64,000 nt of DNA from Saposhnikovia divaricata (Eukaryota > Streptophyta > Magnoliopsida > Apiales > Apiaceae). Location of the stretch: assembly GCA_036435485.1 (NCBI GenBank), contig CM071597.1:147867647-147931646 (forward strand), written 5' to 3'. Below are positions 34,683-48,159 of this stretch, in pieces. The notes under the pieces are model-generated. The model searched no databases and was not told the origin of the DNA. It saw only the letters and a list, made by a program, of their open reading frames with translations. Both the position numbers and the translations under genes were made by a program. Every line of letters starts with the position of its first letter. Position 1 is the stretch's first letter.

Positions 34683-35146
34683 TAATGCAACACTTCAGAA
34701 TAACAAATGCAACACTGTTGTCACCTAATGCAACGCTTCTGCCACGTAAGCAAATGCCACGTAAGCAAATTTGGGACCCACATCTCCCACGTCAGCAATT
34801 GTGGGCCCCACACATGCCACTTCAACATCTGTGGGATCCTGCCACGTCATCCATGTGGGCCCCACACTGACACTTCAGCATTGGTGGGCCCCACTCCTGC
34901 TACGTCAGCATTTAATATAATTAAAAAATTAACTAATGCAACACTTCAGAACAGCAAATGCAACACTGTTGTCACCTAATGCAACGCTTCTCCCATGTCA
35001 GCAAATGCCAAGTCAGCAAATATGGGACCCACATCTGCTACGTCAGCAATTGTGGGGCCCCCACATGCCACATCAGCAAATGCCATGTCAGAACATGTGG
35101 GCCCCACTACTGCCACGTCAGCATTTTTTAAAATTAAAATATATCT
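34683..35146. promoter_or_regulatory. Duplicated array of TGCAACAC, GTGGGCCCCAC and ACGTCAGC motifs in CACTA-x
   Basis: A 249-bp block is duplicated (starts 34683 and 34932). Inside it, modules of roughly 45-50 bp repeat, each with GTGGGCCCCAC (TGGGCC, the plant site II/TCP-type core) followed by CCACGTCAGC (ACGT core, bZIP-type). Frames through it (for example 34707-34979) are repeat artefacts. This is the subterminal binding region of the element; a possible effect on host transcription is inference. Confidence 0.6.
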
Positions 35147-35331
35147 AATGCAACGCCAGCAGTTAGTTTTGCATTATGTGAAACACCGTGGTTAAAATGC
35201 AACACTAAATTATATGTAATGCAACACCAGTTCAGTTTCTGTTGCATTAGAGCCAAAATTTCATATCTAACGAAACACTTTCAGTGAAACACTTTCTAAA
35301 AGCATTGCATATGAGCACTTATAGCGTAGTG

Positions 35332-36597
35332 ATATAAGATAAACGCAGCTATACCAGTAGAATCTCCAGTAATCAAACATATCCTAAACCTTTTTAACAG
35401 AACCAAGCATGTATATGGATGAGTATTCTTACATAATAATAATATAACTTACATTTGTATAACAGAGACATGTTTGATTACCTCTTTTCAGGGAATGGAA
35501 TATTTCGTTTACAACCCTCACATCTAAATTTTCCTTCAATCATATCAATTTCCGTTTGGCAACTGATGCAAGCATCATTGTTCCAGTATTTCATTTCTTT
35601 CACTGAACTAACAGTCACTTGGCACATAACTGGTTTCTACATTTAGCTATAAAAGAATAAATTTCAACCAATGCATAATAGAGAGACACATAAAAGACAC
35701 ACACATAATCATCCATAAGAGAATGCAAACAATACCAGAATGTAAGACTCATCCAGTGTTCACAGTGGAGCAATGGTGAAGATACTTGCTCTTTCTGGTT
35801 CTCCAATAACCGGCTGATCCAGATTGAATTCTGGTAGAATGGACCTAAGCATTGAATGAATTGATGATACCTTCCATCAGTAAGAGTAAACCTGATGCAA
35901 CGCTGGTCGACCTCCTTTTGATATATTCTGTTTCTAAGAATATCCTTATCTTTCAGCACACCAATAATATCTACAAAAAATGATCAAATTACCAAGTTGA
36001 TATATGCTTCAAAGAAACAGAAAAGAATTCAAAATTATAACCATACTTATTCTACCATACCAATCAGATAATTATTGTCAGATTGCTTTCTCATATCGCG
36101 GATATCACCAATTTCAAAGAAATCAAACTCCATGTTACGTATCATCCTGTCCATCCTCTCGGAATCTTGAAATACCATAACTTTGGTATAATTGGATAGC
36201 CAAATTTGTTTTTCATGTCTTGTGCATCGAAGAGTTTCCTTACGATATGTTTTGACTAAGAATTTCCTTATAGAATATATCTTGCTTTCTTCAAACGTTT
36301 TTTCAAACGTACCAATATAGCTTGTCCATATGAAAGCATGCATTCTAACATGCTGTTATTATAGAGGTAAACAAATGAAATATCAGAGAATACAACAACA
36401 TGTTCAGTGGAAAATGTAAATTAGTCATGGGTTTGTATAACCACCTTATCATCGATCAAAAGCATGTTACGGCCTTTGAACTCTTTATCTCCTTTTGAAC
36501 TGTAGCTATCCCAAATACGAATGACCCTAACCTTAATCGTCCACTCATACTTACTGTCATTTAGTGAATCCAAGCTATCAAACTTGACATTGCTCAT
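35332..36597 (-). pseudogene. RPA70-like (DUF223/OB-fold) gene, copy B, 3' end cut by CACTA-x
   Basis: Six minus-strand exons: 36597-36445, 36352-36061, 35970-35871, about 35850-35742, 35636-35482 and 35389-35332. Exons 1-2 give a first OB fold (KVRVIRIWDS, RMHAFIWTSY). The exon 2/3 junction reads YLIDIIGVLKD, the conserved linker entering the second OB fold. Exon 5 carries a C4 zinc ribbon (CISCQTEIDMIEGKFRCEGC then PFPEKR) typical of the RPA1 C-terminal domain. Exon 6 reads FRICLITGDSTGIAAFIL and is cut by the transposon. Exon 4 has an in-frame TGA (35760-35762). RPA70 binds single-stranded DNA in replication and repair. This copy is broken. It could be a host paralogue or a Helitron-derived RPA relic; no Helitron Rep/helicase is visible. 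Confidence 0.75.
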
Positions 36598-37348
36598 AAT
36601 GCTTAATTGCAAAACGAAGATGTAGAATATAAAAAACATAAAACAGATTAAAACTTGATAAGTTTTCGATGTAATTCACATAATGTATTCTTATATGATA
36701 CCTATTATGTGATGATGTAAACCAGCGAAGTTTGTGTGTAATTAGGTCTAGGTTTATAGGTCATTTATATACGACCTTGGTATATTTAATTTGAGGCAAA
36801 TACGCAGTAAGATGTGCCACAAATCTTTTAAATTAAACCTACATTTGTGGGATGGTTATTGATACGACCAACCTGAATTAAACATACACCAATACAACGG
36901 TCTTGACTACCAAGTCTCACGAGTTTGTTGCATGGTTAATTAAAATCTAATGTTCAAAATCACAATGTTCAGAGAAGAAAAACATATTCTAAAAACCAAC
37001 ATTTAGAACAACGTTCTTAATTTTGAAATGCTCAGAAGAAGAAGTTTGTTTAGATAAAATCGTTTGGAAACAAATTACTATAAAATATGGTTTTGAAAGA
37101 TAAGAAGATAAAAACGTTTAAAAACATTTTTGAGCCCATATATATAAATACGATATGTTTTTCTAATTAGAGCCTCACAGAAGTTTAAACATATTCAAAC
37201 TCCAAGAAACTCGGACTCCAAGTGATTTGGGACTCTGTCTCCCAGCTTGCGCGAGAGAATACATCTTGTAATGACAGCTAGCTGAGATACCTATTTTTCT
37301 AAGAAATGATATAAGAAATAATCCTGCAAAACAATATTAGTCCAGTAC

Positions 37349-37908
37349 ATTAAAATAGTTAAAAAGTCTAATACAAATTTAATGATTTGAAATATGAAAA
37401 CCTAAAATTTCAAAAGTATGGAATACACTCAAACAAAATTTACACATTTTTCGAAAAATAATAGTTTATATATTTTTGAATACTATTAAATTAAATCATT
37501 ATTAAAATTTAATAAAATTAAGTCGGGACATACATAGGGGGTGCTTGGGGAGCTTATTTTCCAGAAAATTTGACTTATTTCAAGAAAGAATCCAAGATTT
37601 CTTTTTTTTTTTTTTTAAAACAATTTTTTTACAACTTATGGAATCTCAAACTTACATTAAATACATCCATTAAAAAAATTATCAAAATATGATTTTTTTT
37701 TACCCAAAAATAATAAGTCCATAAGGACTTATTTTAAGTTTTTCCGAACAGCACCATAATATTTTAGGAAAAATTAAGTAAATAGATAAATGAATATATG
37801 AAACTAAAACATTTATATAAAATAATTGTAATTAAAATATTTAAGGTAACACTCTAATATCAAAAATAGACAAGAAAAAACCTTAATAAATATTTTTAAT
37901 AATTTAGG
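37349..37908. repeat. Dispersed repeat R1, first occurrence (copy B)
   Basis: Counterpart of 3111-3670, including the MITE-like unit with GGGGTGCTTGG and CCGAACAGCACC ends. A T-run is expanded at 37602-37616. Confidence 0.55.
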
Positions 37909-38102
37909 AAAAATTTCAAAAAAATAATATGTTATAATACTAACAAATATTAAAATTAAACTTTATCATATTTTAATTTATATAAAATAATGAATGAACT
38001 AATAAATAATCAAAAACACTTAATATTTTATAATTATATAAAATCAAGAATTTATTATACACTAAAATATAACGTTAACTAAAACAATATAAATATGTTA
38101 AA

Positions 38103-38164
<62 letters not shown>

Positions 38165-41100
38165 TAATATATGATCAACTATAATGTTTATTGAAAATTT
38201 TTAATAATGAAATTAAGTAAACATTAAATTTAAAATAATTAAATCAAATTAAATTGATATTTAATGTAAAATCAAAAATACTGATAAATTAATAAATTAA
38301 GAAAAACACTTATACAAATAATTAATGAGTTTGTGCATGGCACAACTATAAAGTTAGTATAATAAAAGTAAGTAAAATGGCCAGACCAATGATAAAATGA
38401 GTATGTTTGAGGAAATAAGTAGATGCAGTTACTTTTTTTATAATATAATTTTACTAATTTTGGAAACTTTTGAAATATAAATAATTGAGAGACACATCCA
38501 CAAAGGGAAATTGCTAACGAAATTGTTTGGAGGGAGAACCTTTTATAAAATTCTACTAGTGTGAAATTAATTTTATAAAATAACCCTCAAATAGTTTATG
38601 AAAACTCACATTACTTATACTTTTCTTTTACTCCAATTTCTACTTTAGTTAAATTTTTAATTTATCCTTAAATATTAAAATAATAAAATCCTACTTTAGC
38701 TTAAAAGTATTTCATTTTATATTGATTATCACTTTGTTATTGTAACAATGGCCTTGTTGGTAGTGTATTTACTAATATATGATGGAACAAGCCCTGTCGG
38801 TAGTGGATTTGTGAATATATGATGGCACATATTAATATACATTCCTATCCAAATTTATTTTTAGACTAATTTTAATGCGTGTGTGAACAGTAAAAATATT
38901 CAAGGCCCACTTAGCTATAGTTTGGACCCTAAAAAAATTGAACCATTGTTTGGGCCATAAAATAATTATTTCTTAAAGCTTATATTCTAAAAATCACTTT
39001 GTGATGGCCCAGTCCACCTCACTCTAACCTTACTTATTTATTCCTCTTTGGGGACAAAAAAAGAGGTATGAACCCTAATTTGTGGGCTGCTCTTTCCTCT
39101 TAACCAATGTTGCCAGTCACCTTGAATAGTCGGTGTAACCTCTCCAATACGGTAATTGTTCATCCTTCTTTCATACTATCATCTTGTAATTATAAGTTAT
39201 GTGTTCTTTTGTGAATGTGTTTCCTTTCAGTAATTTTTTACATGTATCATCTATGTATTTGAGAGTATATATTTTATGTAAGTAATTCATTATGTTTTCT
39301 ATGAGTAATTTATTATGTTTTCTGTTAGATTCAAACTATTAGTTAATGTTATTCTAGTAAAAGCTTTGTTTTTTAGATGTGGATAGAAGATTATTGAATT
39401 ATAACTTGTTTAATTGATTTTGACATGTGTTCAATTTATATGTATATCTAGTATCTACGCAAGTGATAAAACCATGATAATTCCATTAACATATAGCTAA
39501 AGATGGATATCACTTAGAACTAAAATAAAATATCATGGTACACCAATTGACAATCCAAATTTAAGATTGTATGAAAACGTTGCGTCATTATAATGTTATT
39601 ATGCAATAATATATAAAAGATATTATATTAACAAGGAGCCTATGATATTATATTTTGGTGTCTGTGGAAATTTGTGTAATGTTTTAAATTGTATTATCTT
39701 TATTTTTAGTGTTGGATTAAATAGGCTAAATACTAAATTAGAGCATGTTATATTTTTCTCAGCAACTCCAAGATATGTGCAAACTCTTTAAACAGTGAAG
39801 AAGATGCTCCAAGATGCTCCAGGTAAGAATAAGGCTATTTGCCATTCTTCTCAATATGTATAAAAGAAAAAGTAGGTTATTTGTTTGTATTTGATATTTT
39901 TATTTTTATGGGCCATTTATAATGATTAACTGTTAACTTTATGAGATAGATATAAATTGGAAAATTGCATGAGCTGAGAATTTAGAAAGTTTTATTCCCC
40001 TTTTGAGTGTTTTGAATTTCCCCGCCCAACATTTTTTGATGTTCACTCCTTTTGCATTCAGTAAGAATATACCATATTGTCTACTATGGTGTGCTTTAGT
40101 AAATAATGTTCTCATGGTTTCCTAATTACCCTCCATACTCCTTTTTTTTATTTACACAATTTTCAATTTCCCAAGATAGCTCATACTGATAAATTATTAC
40201 ATTTAAAATCATAAATCATCATTCTCTAACATCTCTCCCCAATCACTCAGAAAGTACGTGCCGTCCACCGATAGAATGCTGGCAGCAAAGTAAAATAGAA
40301 GTCATTTTGGGGATTCTATAGAAATTAAACAAAAAGTAATGTAATTGTTGTCTTGGAAAGACCATCGGCTAAAGTAAAGCTGTGAATTCTATGTTATGTT
40401 TGAATGAGTGGCCATGTTTTGGCCCTCCTTTGTACCACCTCTCTCTTATGAAAACAAGTGTTCGGAAAAAATTAGAAGTTTCTTTTTTGTTTTAACAAAC
40501 ATACAAGTTCAGTTTAACAGGTGTACAACTATTTAGCATGCGGAATCAGAAGCCAGTATCAAATGTAATAAATTATGCAAAAGTTGGGTTGTCTTTTTTA
40601 TTTTTGTTTTTTCCGATGGAAATATGGCACGGTAGCACAAATATGATAGTGAACTTGAGATACCTTTGGTCTTATTTTATAGAACAATGAATTATTTCAA
40701 GGTTTGCCTCTTTTATTTAGAACTTTTTTGGTTCTATTACTCCACTCATTCACGATTACCTAATTAATTAAACTTGTTTTGTCTTTGTTTTATTATATGT
40801 GATAGAATTATTTGAAGATTTGCCCTTGCCTATTAACACTATTGCGGAATTCGTTTGGTACCATTGCTGCACCTTTATAGGTATGCTTAACTTCATAGAT
40901 ATTTATTTTCCCGAATTCATTTTACTTATGTAAGAAATCATTTATGCAAGACACTATACTTGGTGCCTAATATGTTTTTCTTTTTTTGTCGAGTGTTGGA
41001 TATCTTTTAGAAGTATATGATGCCATTATTACAGGTTGATGTAATAAATTTTTAAAAGGAATGTTAAAGTCGGAAGATGTATGGTTATGAGTGTGGAGGT

Positions 41101-42948
41101 TATCATGTTAGTTGTCATCAGGCTTTATTATGCAGAAAATTTTAGTTTTTTTCCCTTTTGGTAGGTACTAGGTAGTGGTCTAAGGAATGGTTTGTCTCTT
41201 ATACTCTTCTGGGAGCCTTGTGGATAACATTTACATGCATATACACTTGTTCATCACAAGTACCCAGTTATTATGAAGAACCGAGAGATAAATTATGTAG
41301 CACCCTTATTATTAATTGATTCTTAATTTTGTACTAACTTCTCCTGCTCCTCCTGACAGTTCGGCATTTGCACGTGCTTGTCACATAAAGTGAGGAGGAT
41401 GTATCATATGAACTATGTAGAATAAAATTCGGTTAATAATATATGAATTCATATGGTACTGGGCTAAATTACTTCCTTAAACATTAATATTATTGTGTGT
41501 ATATATTGTACCGGTAACTGAATAAGTTATAAAATTACTTTAGTAATCTTATTGGCTCAAATGACTCATTTTTCTTGCTTCATACAAACAACTATGAAGT
41601 TTCATCAACCAAACCTGTAAAAAAGATACTATAATGTTTCTTTGGTTTGTAATAAATTTTAGGAGCTTGTTTCAATCTACAATGTCTTATCAACACCTAA
41701 TCTAATACTGGTACAATCGGATAGAGTTGCAACGCGCTTGCTTTTCTCTAAGTATTCTCCTTTTCTTTTGTTACTTATTTATGGCAAAATGTTCTAACAT
41801 ATAACTATTATTACTCTTATCATTAGTAAATGGGGATTCATTTCATTGTCAGCTTATGACTGTCCTTGGTCAAGTTTTTTCATTTATAGTTGATATCTTT
41901 TTTGGTTTTGTGCTATAGGATTGACTATCCCTTCAAACATTGAATGTATTATTCGAATAACTATGACTTGTTGTGATTAATTTATTTTTCCATCCACTAA
42001 TACTTGCTCCCTCTATCCTTAATTTTGTAACTATGGTTAGCACTATTCAAAATCATGTAATTTGTATCCCGCACAAGATTGTAAAATTATTATATTGTCC
42101 GTTTTTAAAAGCATTGGACCACCAAATTAAAGAAGTGAAATTCTAGATGAATTTTCTTTCTATGAAATCTTTAACTATGTAAATATACATTTAAGGAAAA
42201 TCGCTTCAACTTTAGGTGAAAAATTATAGGATAGCAAACTGCACTCGAATACTATTATGAATTAAAATGATATGTTAAATAAAATATCCTAAAGTCCGTC
42301 TTCTTACACCTCTCCAATGATGAATCTTGGTCCGGTCCTTGTATTGCAAATTTTTGCCTATAACTAAACAAAATTATTGGTCTAGATACATAAATTTCCA
42401 TTCTACTAGTTGTTTTTGTTTGATAAAATGTACTTGATTTCTGTTTCAGTTAGTAATATCATGTATTCGAGGTCATGACTTATGGAACTTTTCTTTTGCA
42501 GTGTGGGGCCTTGCATTCAAATACAAGAATGCAGTTCATCAATGGTAAATACATGTATTTGTATTAGTAAGTTATATATTATACAAAGGGAGGTGGGGTG
42601 AGAAATTGAAGTCATGACCTTTGTCATACGGATGTGTTACCTTAGTTTGATGCATTTATGTTTGCCAACAGTTGGATAATAGATAGAAGATTTTTATTTA
42701 ATAAAATTACTGTTTAAGGCAAGTAGTCAAAGTACGCTGAAAAGGAAAATTACTTGTAAAGAAAAAAATTAAAAAAACTTTCTGAGAAATCATTTAAAAG
42801 TACCAATTATAGAGTGAAAGGCCTACTTATAAAGATGTCAAGGTGAGAATCGAGGAATATCTTGCATTCATGATAAGTAATTTAAGTATTCATCAACCAC
42901 TATATATGGTCAATTTTGAGTACTTAAAATTTTATAGCAATAGAACTT

Positions 42949-42990
<42 letters not shown>

Positions 42991-43075
42991 TATTCCATTA
43001 TACATATAGTTAATTTGAGGTAGATGTGAGTCTTATATAAATACTTATGGCATATTTGGTTTCGTAACTTTTAAG
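37909..43075. other. AT-rich non-coding DNA (copy B), including the CACTA-3 empty site
   Basis: Counterpart of 3671-13747 without CACTA-3. The empty site is tat at 41294-41296. (TA)n tracts lie at 38105-38158 and 42951-42988. No coding exon was recognised. Confidence 0.5.
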
Positions 43076-43369
43076 GTGGATCAATTGCACGAAGAATACT
43101 TCAAGTTTGTTGGCCGTGAGATTGCATTGGCCTTAATTCACAAAGTGCTGGCAAAAATTGTTTTTGATAGAGTACTTCTTCTACAATTGGGCGAAAGTAA
43201 TGTTTCTCTCGAAGATATATGGGATGAAGACCCATTCTTGTACAATAGTTGCAAGAAAGTATGGGGGATAGATCCTGAGGTAGTTGATCAAGATGCTCTA
43301 TCTCTTACATTTGTTGTAAAAACTGACAACTTAGAATCTTGGAAAGTTTTGGAGTTCTACCCCGATTAA
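43076..43369 (+). pseudogene. UPL5: UPL5-like HECT ligase fragment (copy B)
   Basis: Same 97-codon HECT N-lobe segment as copy A, with essentially the same protein (for example GREIALALIHK and DPFLYNSCKK) and the same terminal TAA. The upstream triplet changed from TCT AAG to TTT AAG, and the ATG upstream in copy A is ATA here. Near-complete conservation of this exon fits the low overall divergence of the two copies and does not by itself show selection. No catalytic Cys and no neighbouring HECT exons. Confidence 0.75.
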
Positions 43370-44815
43370 GGTTTATAGTTGACATAAGGTGTAGTGGAAG
43401 ATATATAAATTTTGGTAAGCGGTAGATCCAAAGTTGATTGAGTTTCCCACTAATATGTTTAGTAGAAACAATCCTTCCCAAACAATGGGAGGATTGTTGA
43501 TGGCATTTTCTTTATTATTCTATACAAAATGTCTAGAAACCTTATGGTAAATTATTTATCTTGCAAATTTTTCCTATTTATTAATGTCAAAGTAAACCTC
43601 TAATTTGCTAATAGACGATATGTTGTTTCTCCGCCCAGTTTAAATTATTTGTTTCTTTGAACGTCACACACTTTTTATTTGGTAGATGAACGTGTAATCA
43701 TTTAACACTAGGTGTATAGTGATGTACATCAAAATCAAAGATTCTACTATGAGGTGCCCATGCTCCACAAACGTATATACTATCTAAGTCATAGGTTTTA
43801 AATTCATTGCAAACTTCAATATTTGGTGGAGTTGGATTACATCTGGTGGTTGTTTATCACATGAAAACAGGTTACCTGGTCCTTTAAGATCTTGTCTCAC
43901 TGTACGTAGTCAACCATAAATTACAGATTTAGCGAATCCCATAATCTTAATGTCTTTCATGTACTATCTTACAGGAACACAGGCTACCAGGTCACATGTT
44001 AGATGAAGTACTAAATTGGAAATGGAATTCATACTTCCACACATCATAGGTTGCACCTGATTAATTCAATAGTTATTTAACACATCTGTAATAAGCTTAT
44101 GGTTGGCTGTTATGGTATAAAGGAAAAAAGTTCTCACGTGAGCCAAAAAATGAATCTCAAAGTTACATTTTCTTTGAGTTTTTTTTAATTTCCAAATAAA
44201 ATTGTTAAGGCTATCACATATAAAAAATGAAAATAATTATTTTAATAAAAATATAATAACCTTGATTTAGGACAACCATAAGCTTGTGTGCATGGAACTC
44301 GGTCTTTTATTTTAGTTGTCTTGTTAGGTCTAGAGTTCAAATTCGAGCAGGTATAAAATACATTTTTGTATGAGAGTGTGTTTCGGCAATCTTATTGTGC
44401 TAACCCTAGCAATTATAGAACAAGATACACTCATGTCTAGACAAAACAATGAGAGTTTGTACTTAAGTTTGTATTAATTTCATTTTTAAAGTTGACTAAA
44501 AAATATATGAACCTGTGAGTATTGTGGAATTAAAAGTGAAGTGTATTAGTAATCTTGATATAAAAATCATTTTCAACATAGTGAATAACAAACAATAGTA
44601 AATCTTAACATGAAAAGAATCTTCAACATAGATGACCAACTAAGGAAATTATAGTGCCATGAACAATGGATGAGGTTGACTTGTCATTTGAAGACCATTA
44701 AATTCGATTTCAATTACAATGAAATTACAATATCACTTTTCCCACAAATGTGATCTTCATTTTAGTCACCAACCTGTACGACCACTAAATTATATGGATT
44801 GACATGATTGACATA
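43370..44815. other. Non-coding DNA (copy B)
   Basis: Counterpart of 14042-15479, with nothing recognised beyond it. Confidence 0.4.
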
Positions 44816-45401
44816 TCCACATATGATTCAAGGGGACTTTATTATTGAAAGAAAACAAAGCTCTACTGATATGATAACTGAATGGATATTACAAATACGT
44901 GAGAGATACTCACAAAATGAAAGTATAATCAATATTTAAAACTAAAACTAAACACCTAAGATGGCAGTTAAAAACCAAGGAATGCACCTGATTTTCTCCA
45001 CACAATATTCCACTAAATTCCAAACTGACTACTACAATATTCCACTAAATTCCAAACTGACTACTACAATATTCCACTAATAGGTCTTAGTAGTCTACTA
45101 AGACCTATTCTTTCTGTGACTTGCACGCAGACTTGCTGATTTATTCAAATAATAAACATAAACAAAACATATACGGTTAGGTTAATAAATCCAACATTTT
45201 CCCCCCTAATCTAAACGTGATTAAGCTCCTGACTCCCAACAGTTTTCGAATCTTCTTGAACTTTACTGCAGACAACATCTTAGTTAAAATGTCTGCACGC
45301 TGCTTGTTTGTGCTCACATCTATTTGTCCAAGTGGAATTGAAGTATGAATAAAACATAAAATAAAGAGCGATAATAGAGAGCATTGTTGAAGTTGACACA
45401 C
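44816..45401 (-). mobile_element. Ty1-copia 3' remnant (copy B)
   Basis: The RNase H tail (GQIDVSTNKQRADILTKML then KFKKIRKLLGVRSL) keeps the original frame here, unlike copy A. Polypurine tract GATTAGGGGGGAAAATG; LTR start TGTTGGATTTATTAACC at 45196. The LTR repeat is partly triplicated and contains a new perfect hairpin at 45079-45109. The left boundary is approximate. Confidence 0.7.
45079..45109. repeat. Perfect 15-bp palindrome with 1-bp loop, copy B only
   Basis: aataggtcttagtag, then t, then ctactaagacctatt. Every one of the 15 pairs is complementary. Copy A has only the right arm (ctaatactaagacctatt near 15733-15750). The left arm is a new inverted copy. Confidence 0.9.
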
Positions 45402-45839
45402 AAATCAATGTAATAACTTGCTAAGAGCTTAATTGTTTATAATCTATTTAGGAGTGAGCTAAGAGACTCTTGGAGATGCTCTTACCAAGTTATCAATTGA
45501 TACTCTTACAGGTAATAAAGACACTCTTAACAATATAATATATACTCTTATGCAAGTAATCCATACTCATTGGGGAATAAAAAGATGTAATCAAGGCAGG
45601 TGCTTTTTGTTTGATTTAAAAGACAAAGGCGGCTCAGTACTTTTTAACTTAACAACTTCTTCAACACAGAAAAACAAAAAGAAAGATCAAGAGAGCTATG
45701 TCCCTGTTCTTAATTTTCTACAGTAAATTATTTTTATGGTCCACCAATTGGTTTTTGAGTTTATTTATCCATACACAAAACAAAACCGGTACTAGACCAA
45801 AATGTCAACTCCTCTAATTTCGAATTTTTTAACATTCAA

Positions 45840-46310
45840 AAAATTTTAATTTCATGATATTTTTTATCTTTAAATAATTTGAACTTATATTCGAAATTTT
45901 TAATTCTTAAAATGTTTAATACTTGGAAATTTTGATTTTTTAAACAACTTGAATTTATTTTCAATTTGTTTAATTCTCAAAATTTTCCATTCTTGATATT
46001 TTTGAATTTTAATTAACTTGAATTTATTTTCAGATTTTTTAACTCTAAATTTTTTTCATTTTTTGAGATTTGTGATTCTTAATTAATTTGACTTTAATTT
46101 TGAATTTTTTAATTCTTGAAATTTTCAATACTTGAAATTTTTTATTTTTAAACAACTTGAATTTATTTTCAAATTGTCTAATTCTTAAAATTATCAATTC
46201 TTGAGAATCTCGGATTTTAATTAATTTGAACTTATTTTCAAAATTTTTAATTCTCATAAATTTTCAAGTCCTTGAAGTTTTTGAATTTTAAATAATATAA
46301 ATTTATTCTA
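45840..46310. repeat. Degenerate ~70-bp AT-rich tandem repeat (copy B)
   Basis: Counterpart of 16490-16950, almost unchanged. The Lys/Phe-rich minus-strand frame is again a repeat by-product. Confidence 0.65.
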
Positions 46311-46489
46311 AGCCAAGGGTTCTAAGAAGATTGTTAGACTGAAGATTCCACCACGTTGTAAAATGATTTGAATCTTTTGAAGAAGATGCATTTTTCAATG
46401 GAATTAATTTTTACGTACTTAAAACAATTTTAGGGAAATCATAACATAATTAATTTAGAAATATTCTTATCTATTAGAACTTTAGTGTT

Positions 46490-47051
46490 ATTAAAATAGT
46501 TAAAAAGTCTAATATAAATTTAATGATTTGATATATGAAAACCTAAAATTTCCAAAGTGTGGAATACACTAAAACAAAATTTACACATTTTTCGAAAAAT
46601 AATAGTTTATATATTTTTGAATACTGTTAAATTAAATCTTTATTAAAATTTATTTAATAAAATTAAGTTGTGACATACCTAGGGGGTGTTTGGGGAGCTT
46701 ATTTTCAGAAAATTTGACTTATTTCAAGAAAGAAGCTAAGATTTCTTGTTTTTTTTCCAAAAAACACTTTTTTTACAACTTTTGAAATCTCAAACTTAAA
46801 TTAAATACATCCATTTAAAAAATTATCAAAATACGATTTTTTTACTCGAAAATAATAAGTCCATAAGGACTTATTTTAAGTTTTTCCAAACAGCACCATA
46901 ATCTCTTAGGAAAAAGTAAGTAAATAGATAAACGAATAAATGATACTAAAACACTTATATAAACTAATTGTAATTAAAATATTTAAGGTAACACTCCAAT
47001 ATCAAAAATAGACAAAGAAAAAATCCTAATAAACATTTTTAATAATTTAGG
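46490..47051. repeat. Dispersed repeat R1, second occurrence (copy B), full length
   Basis: This copy keeps the 3' part lost in copy A and ends taataatttagg, three bases (aaa) before CACTA-2. Comparison with 3111-3670 shows that CACTA-2 was inserted at or next to the right end of an R1 repeat. Confidence 0.7.
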
Positions 47052-48159
47052 AAACACTACAAGGATTTTTGGCAAAACGTGACAAGTAAAAGCCACCTGA
47101 AAAGTGTTGTCTGATACCCGAAAACAACAACACTTCTTTGGAAACCTCTTGTCAAACTCCGATAACGGAACACTTTTTAACGAATATATTGTTGTTATTA
47201 AGCAGTAAAGACAATGGTTTTTAAAAGAAAGCCTATTTCTGATACCCAGAAACAACAACACTTCTTTGGAAACCTCTTGTCAAAGCTCCGATAACGCAAC
47301 ACTTTTTAACGAATATATTGTTGTTATTAAGCAGTAAAGACAATGGTTTTTAAAAGAAAGCCTATTGTTTAAGTGCAAAAGATACAATCTTTTACTTATC
47401 AGGGCTGTTGTTGTATGTCACTACAGACAATGGTTTCTTAATTAGCAAAAACCATTTGTTTTATGGTTAGATGTACAACATGTTACCTTATATGGCATGT
47501 TGTTGTACGAAGGATAACACTTTGTTAGTATATAACTCTTGTTTGAAATTATTTCAAACAATGGTTTTGCAGAGTATAACATGTTGTTATTTGTTAAAAG
47601 AGACAACAGTTTTGTGGGTTTTAACCTGGCGTGTGTATTCTTCTCCCACATTACTTTGTTAAATGGTACATGTTGTTTGATTGCATTTTTTACAATGTTA
47701 ACATTAAGTAGTTTTTATTTTCTTGTTGTGTGAGTCATTTTCTCACAAGGGAATATAATACAACAAGTGTTAATCATTGGTGGACATTGGCTAAAAGTAT
47801 CTTAAACAATGGTTCTGGACATGTAAAGAAAACCAAACTACACTATAAAATGAAAATGCCACAAACAAACAATAGAAACCAATTCAATCCATCCATCCAT
47901 CACGACCAATATTCACCATACCATCAACCAAAACTACAGAAACAATTTTTCACCTTATAAGGCCAACACCACCAACAAACGTACACAACCAACCAACCAA
48001 GTACATAATTAAAGTCTATCCACATCCAAAACAACTAATACATAAGTCATATTTTTAGGTGAACACATCCACAAAAGAGACGGACTAAAAGTTTAATTTA
48101 CGCTACTACCAAGTACATGTTCAACTCAAAATACCAATTTCAATAAAAGACGAAAGAGT

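Larger units (their letters stand above)
33505..35331. mobile_element. CACTA terminal fragment (CACTA-x) between the two copies; left end missing
   Basis: The right end reads CACTTATAGCGTAGTG at 35331; on the other strand CACTACGCTATAAGTG, which differs by one base over 16 from the CACTA-3 right terminus (CACTACGCCATAAGTG). A further shared stretch (GCAATGCTTTT versus GTAATGCTTTT) shows the two are relatives. The subterminal region carries TGCAACAC motifs. No matching left terminus exists between 33505 and 34700, so only the right part remains; it abuts copy A's retrotransposon directly. It sits inside the last recognised exon of the RPA70-like gene at 35332. The bases ata at 35332-35334 would be half of a 3-bp target duplication. 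Confidence 0.8.

Noticed and set aside
34685..35195. Several overlapping plus-strand frames rich in His, Pro and Ser
   Set aside because: They read through the subterminal TGCAACAC/ACGTCAGC repeats of CACTA-x in different frames.
35332..36597. Complete Helitron
   Set aside because: Only the RPA-like part is seen; no Rep/helicase frame, 5' TC or 3' CTRR hairpin was identified in the flanks.
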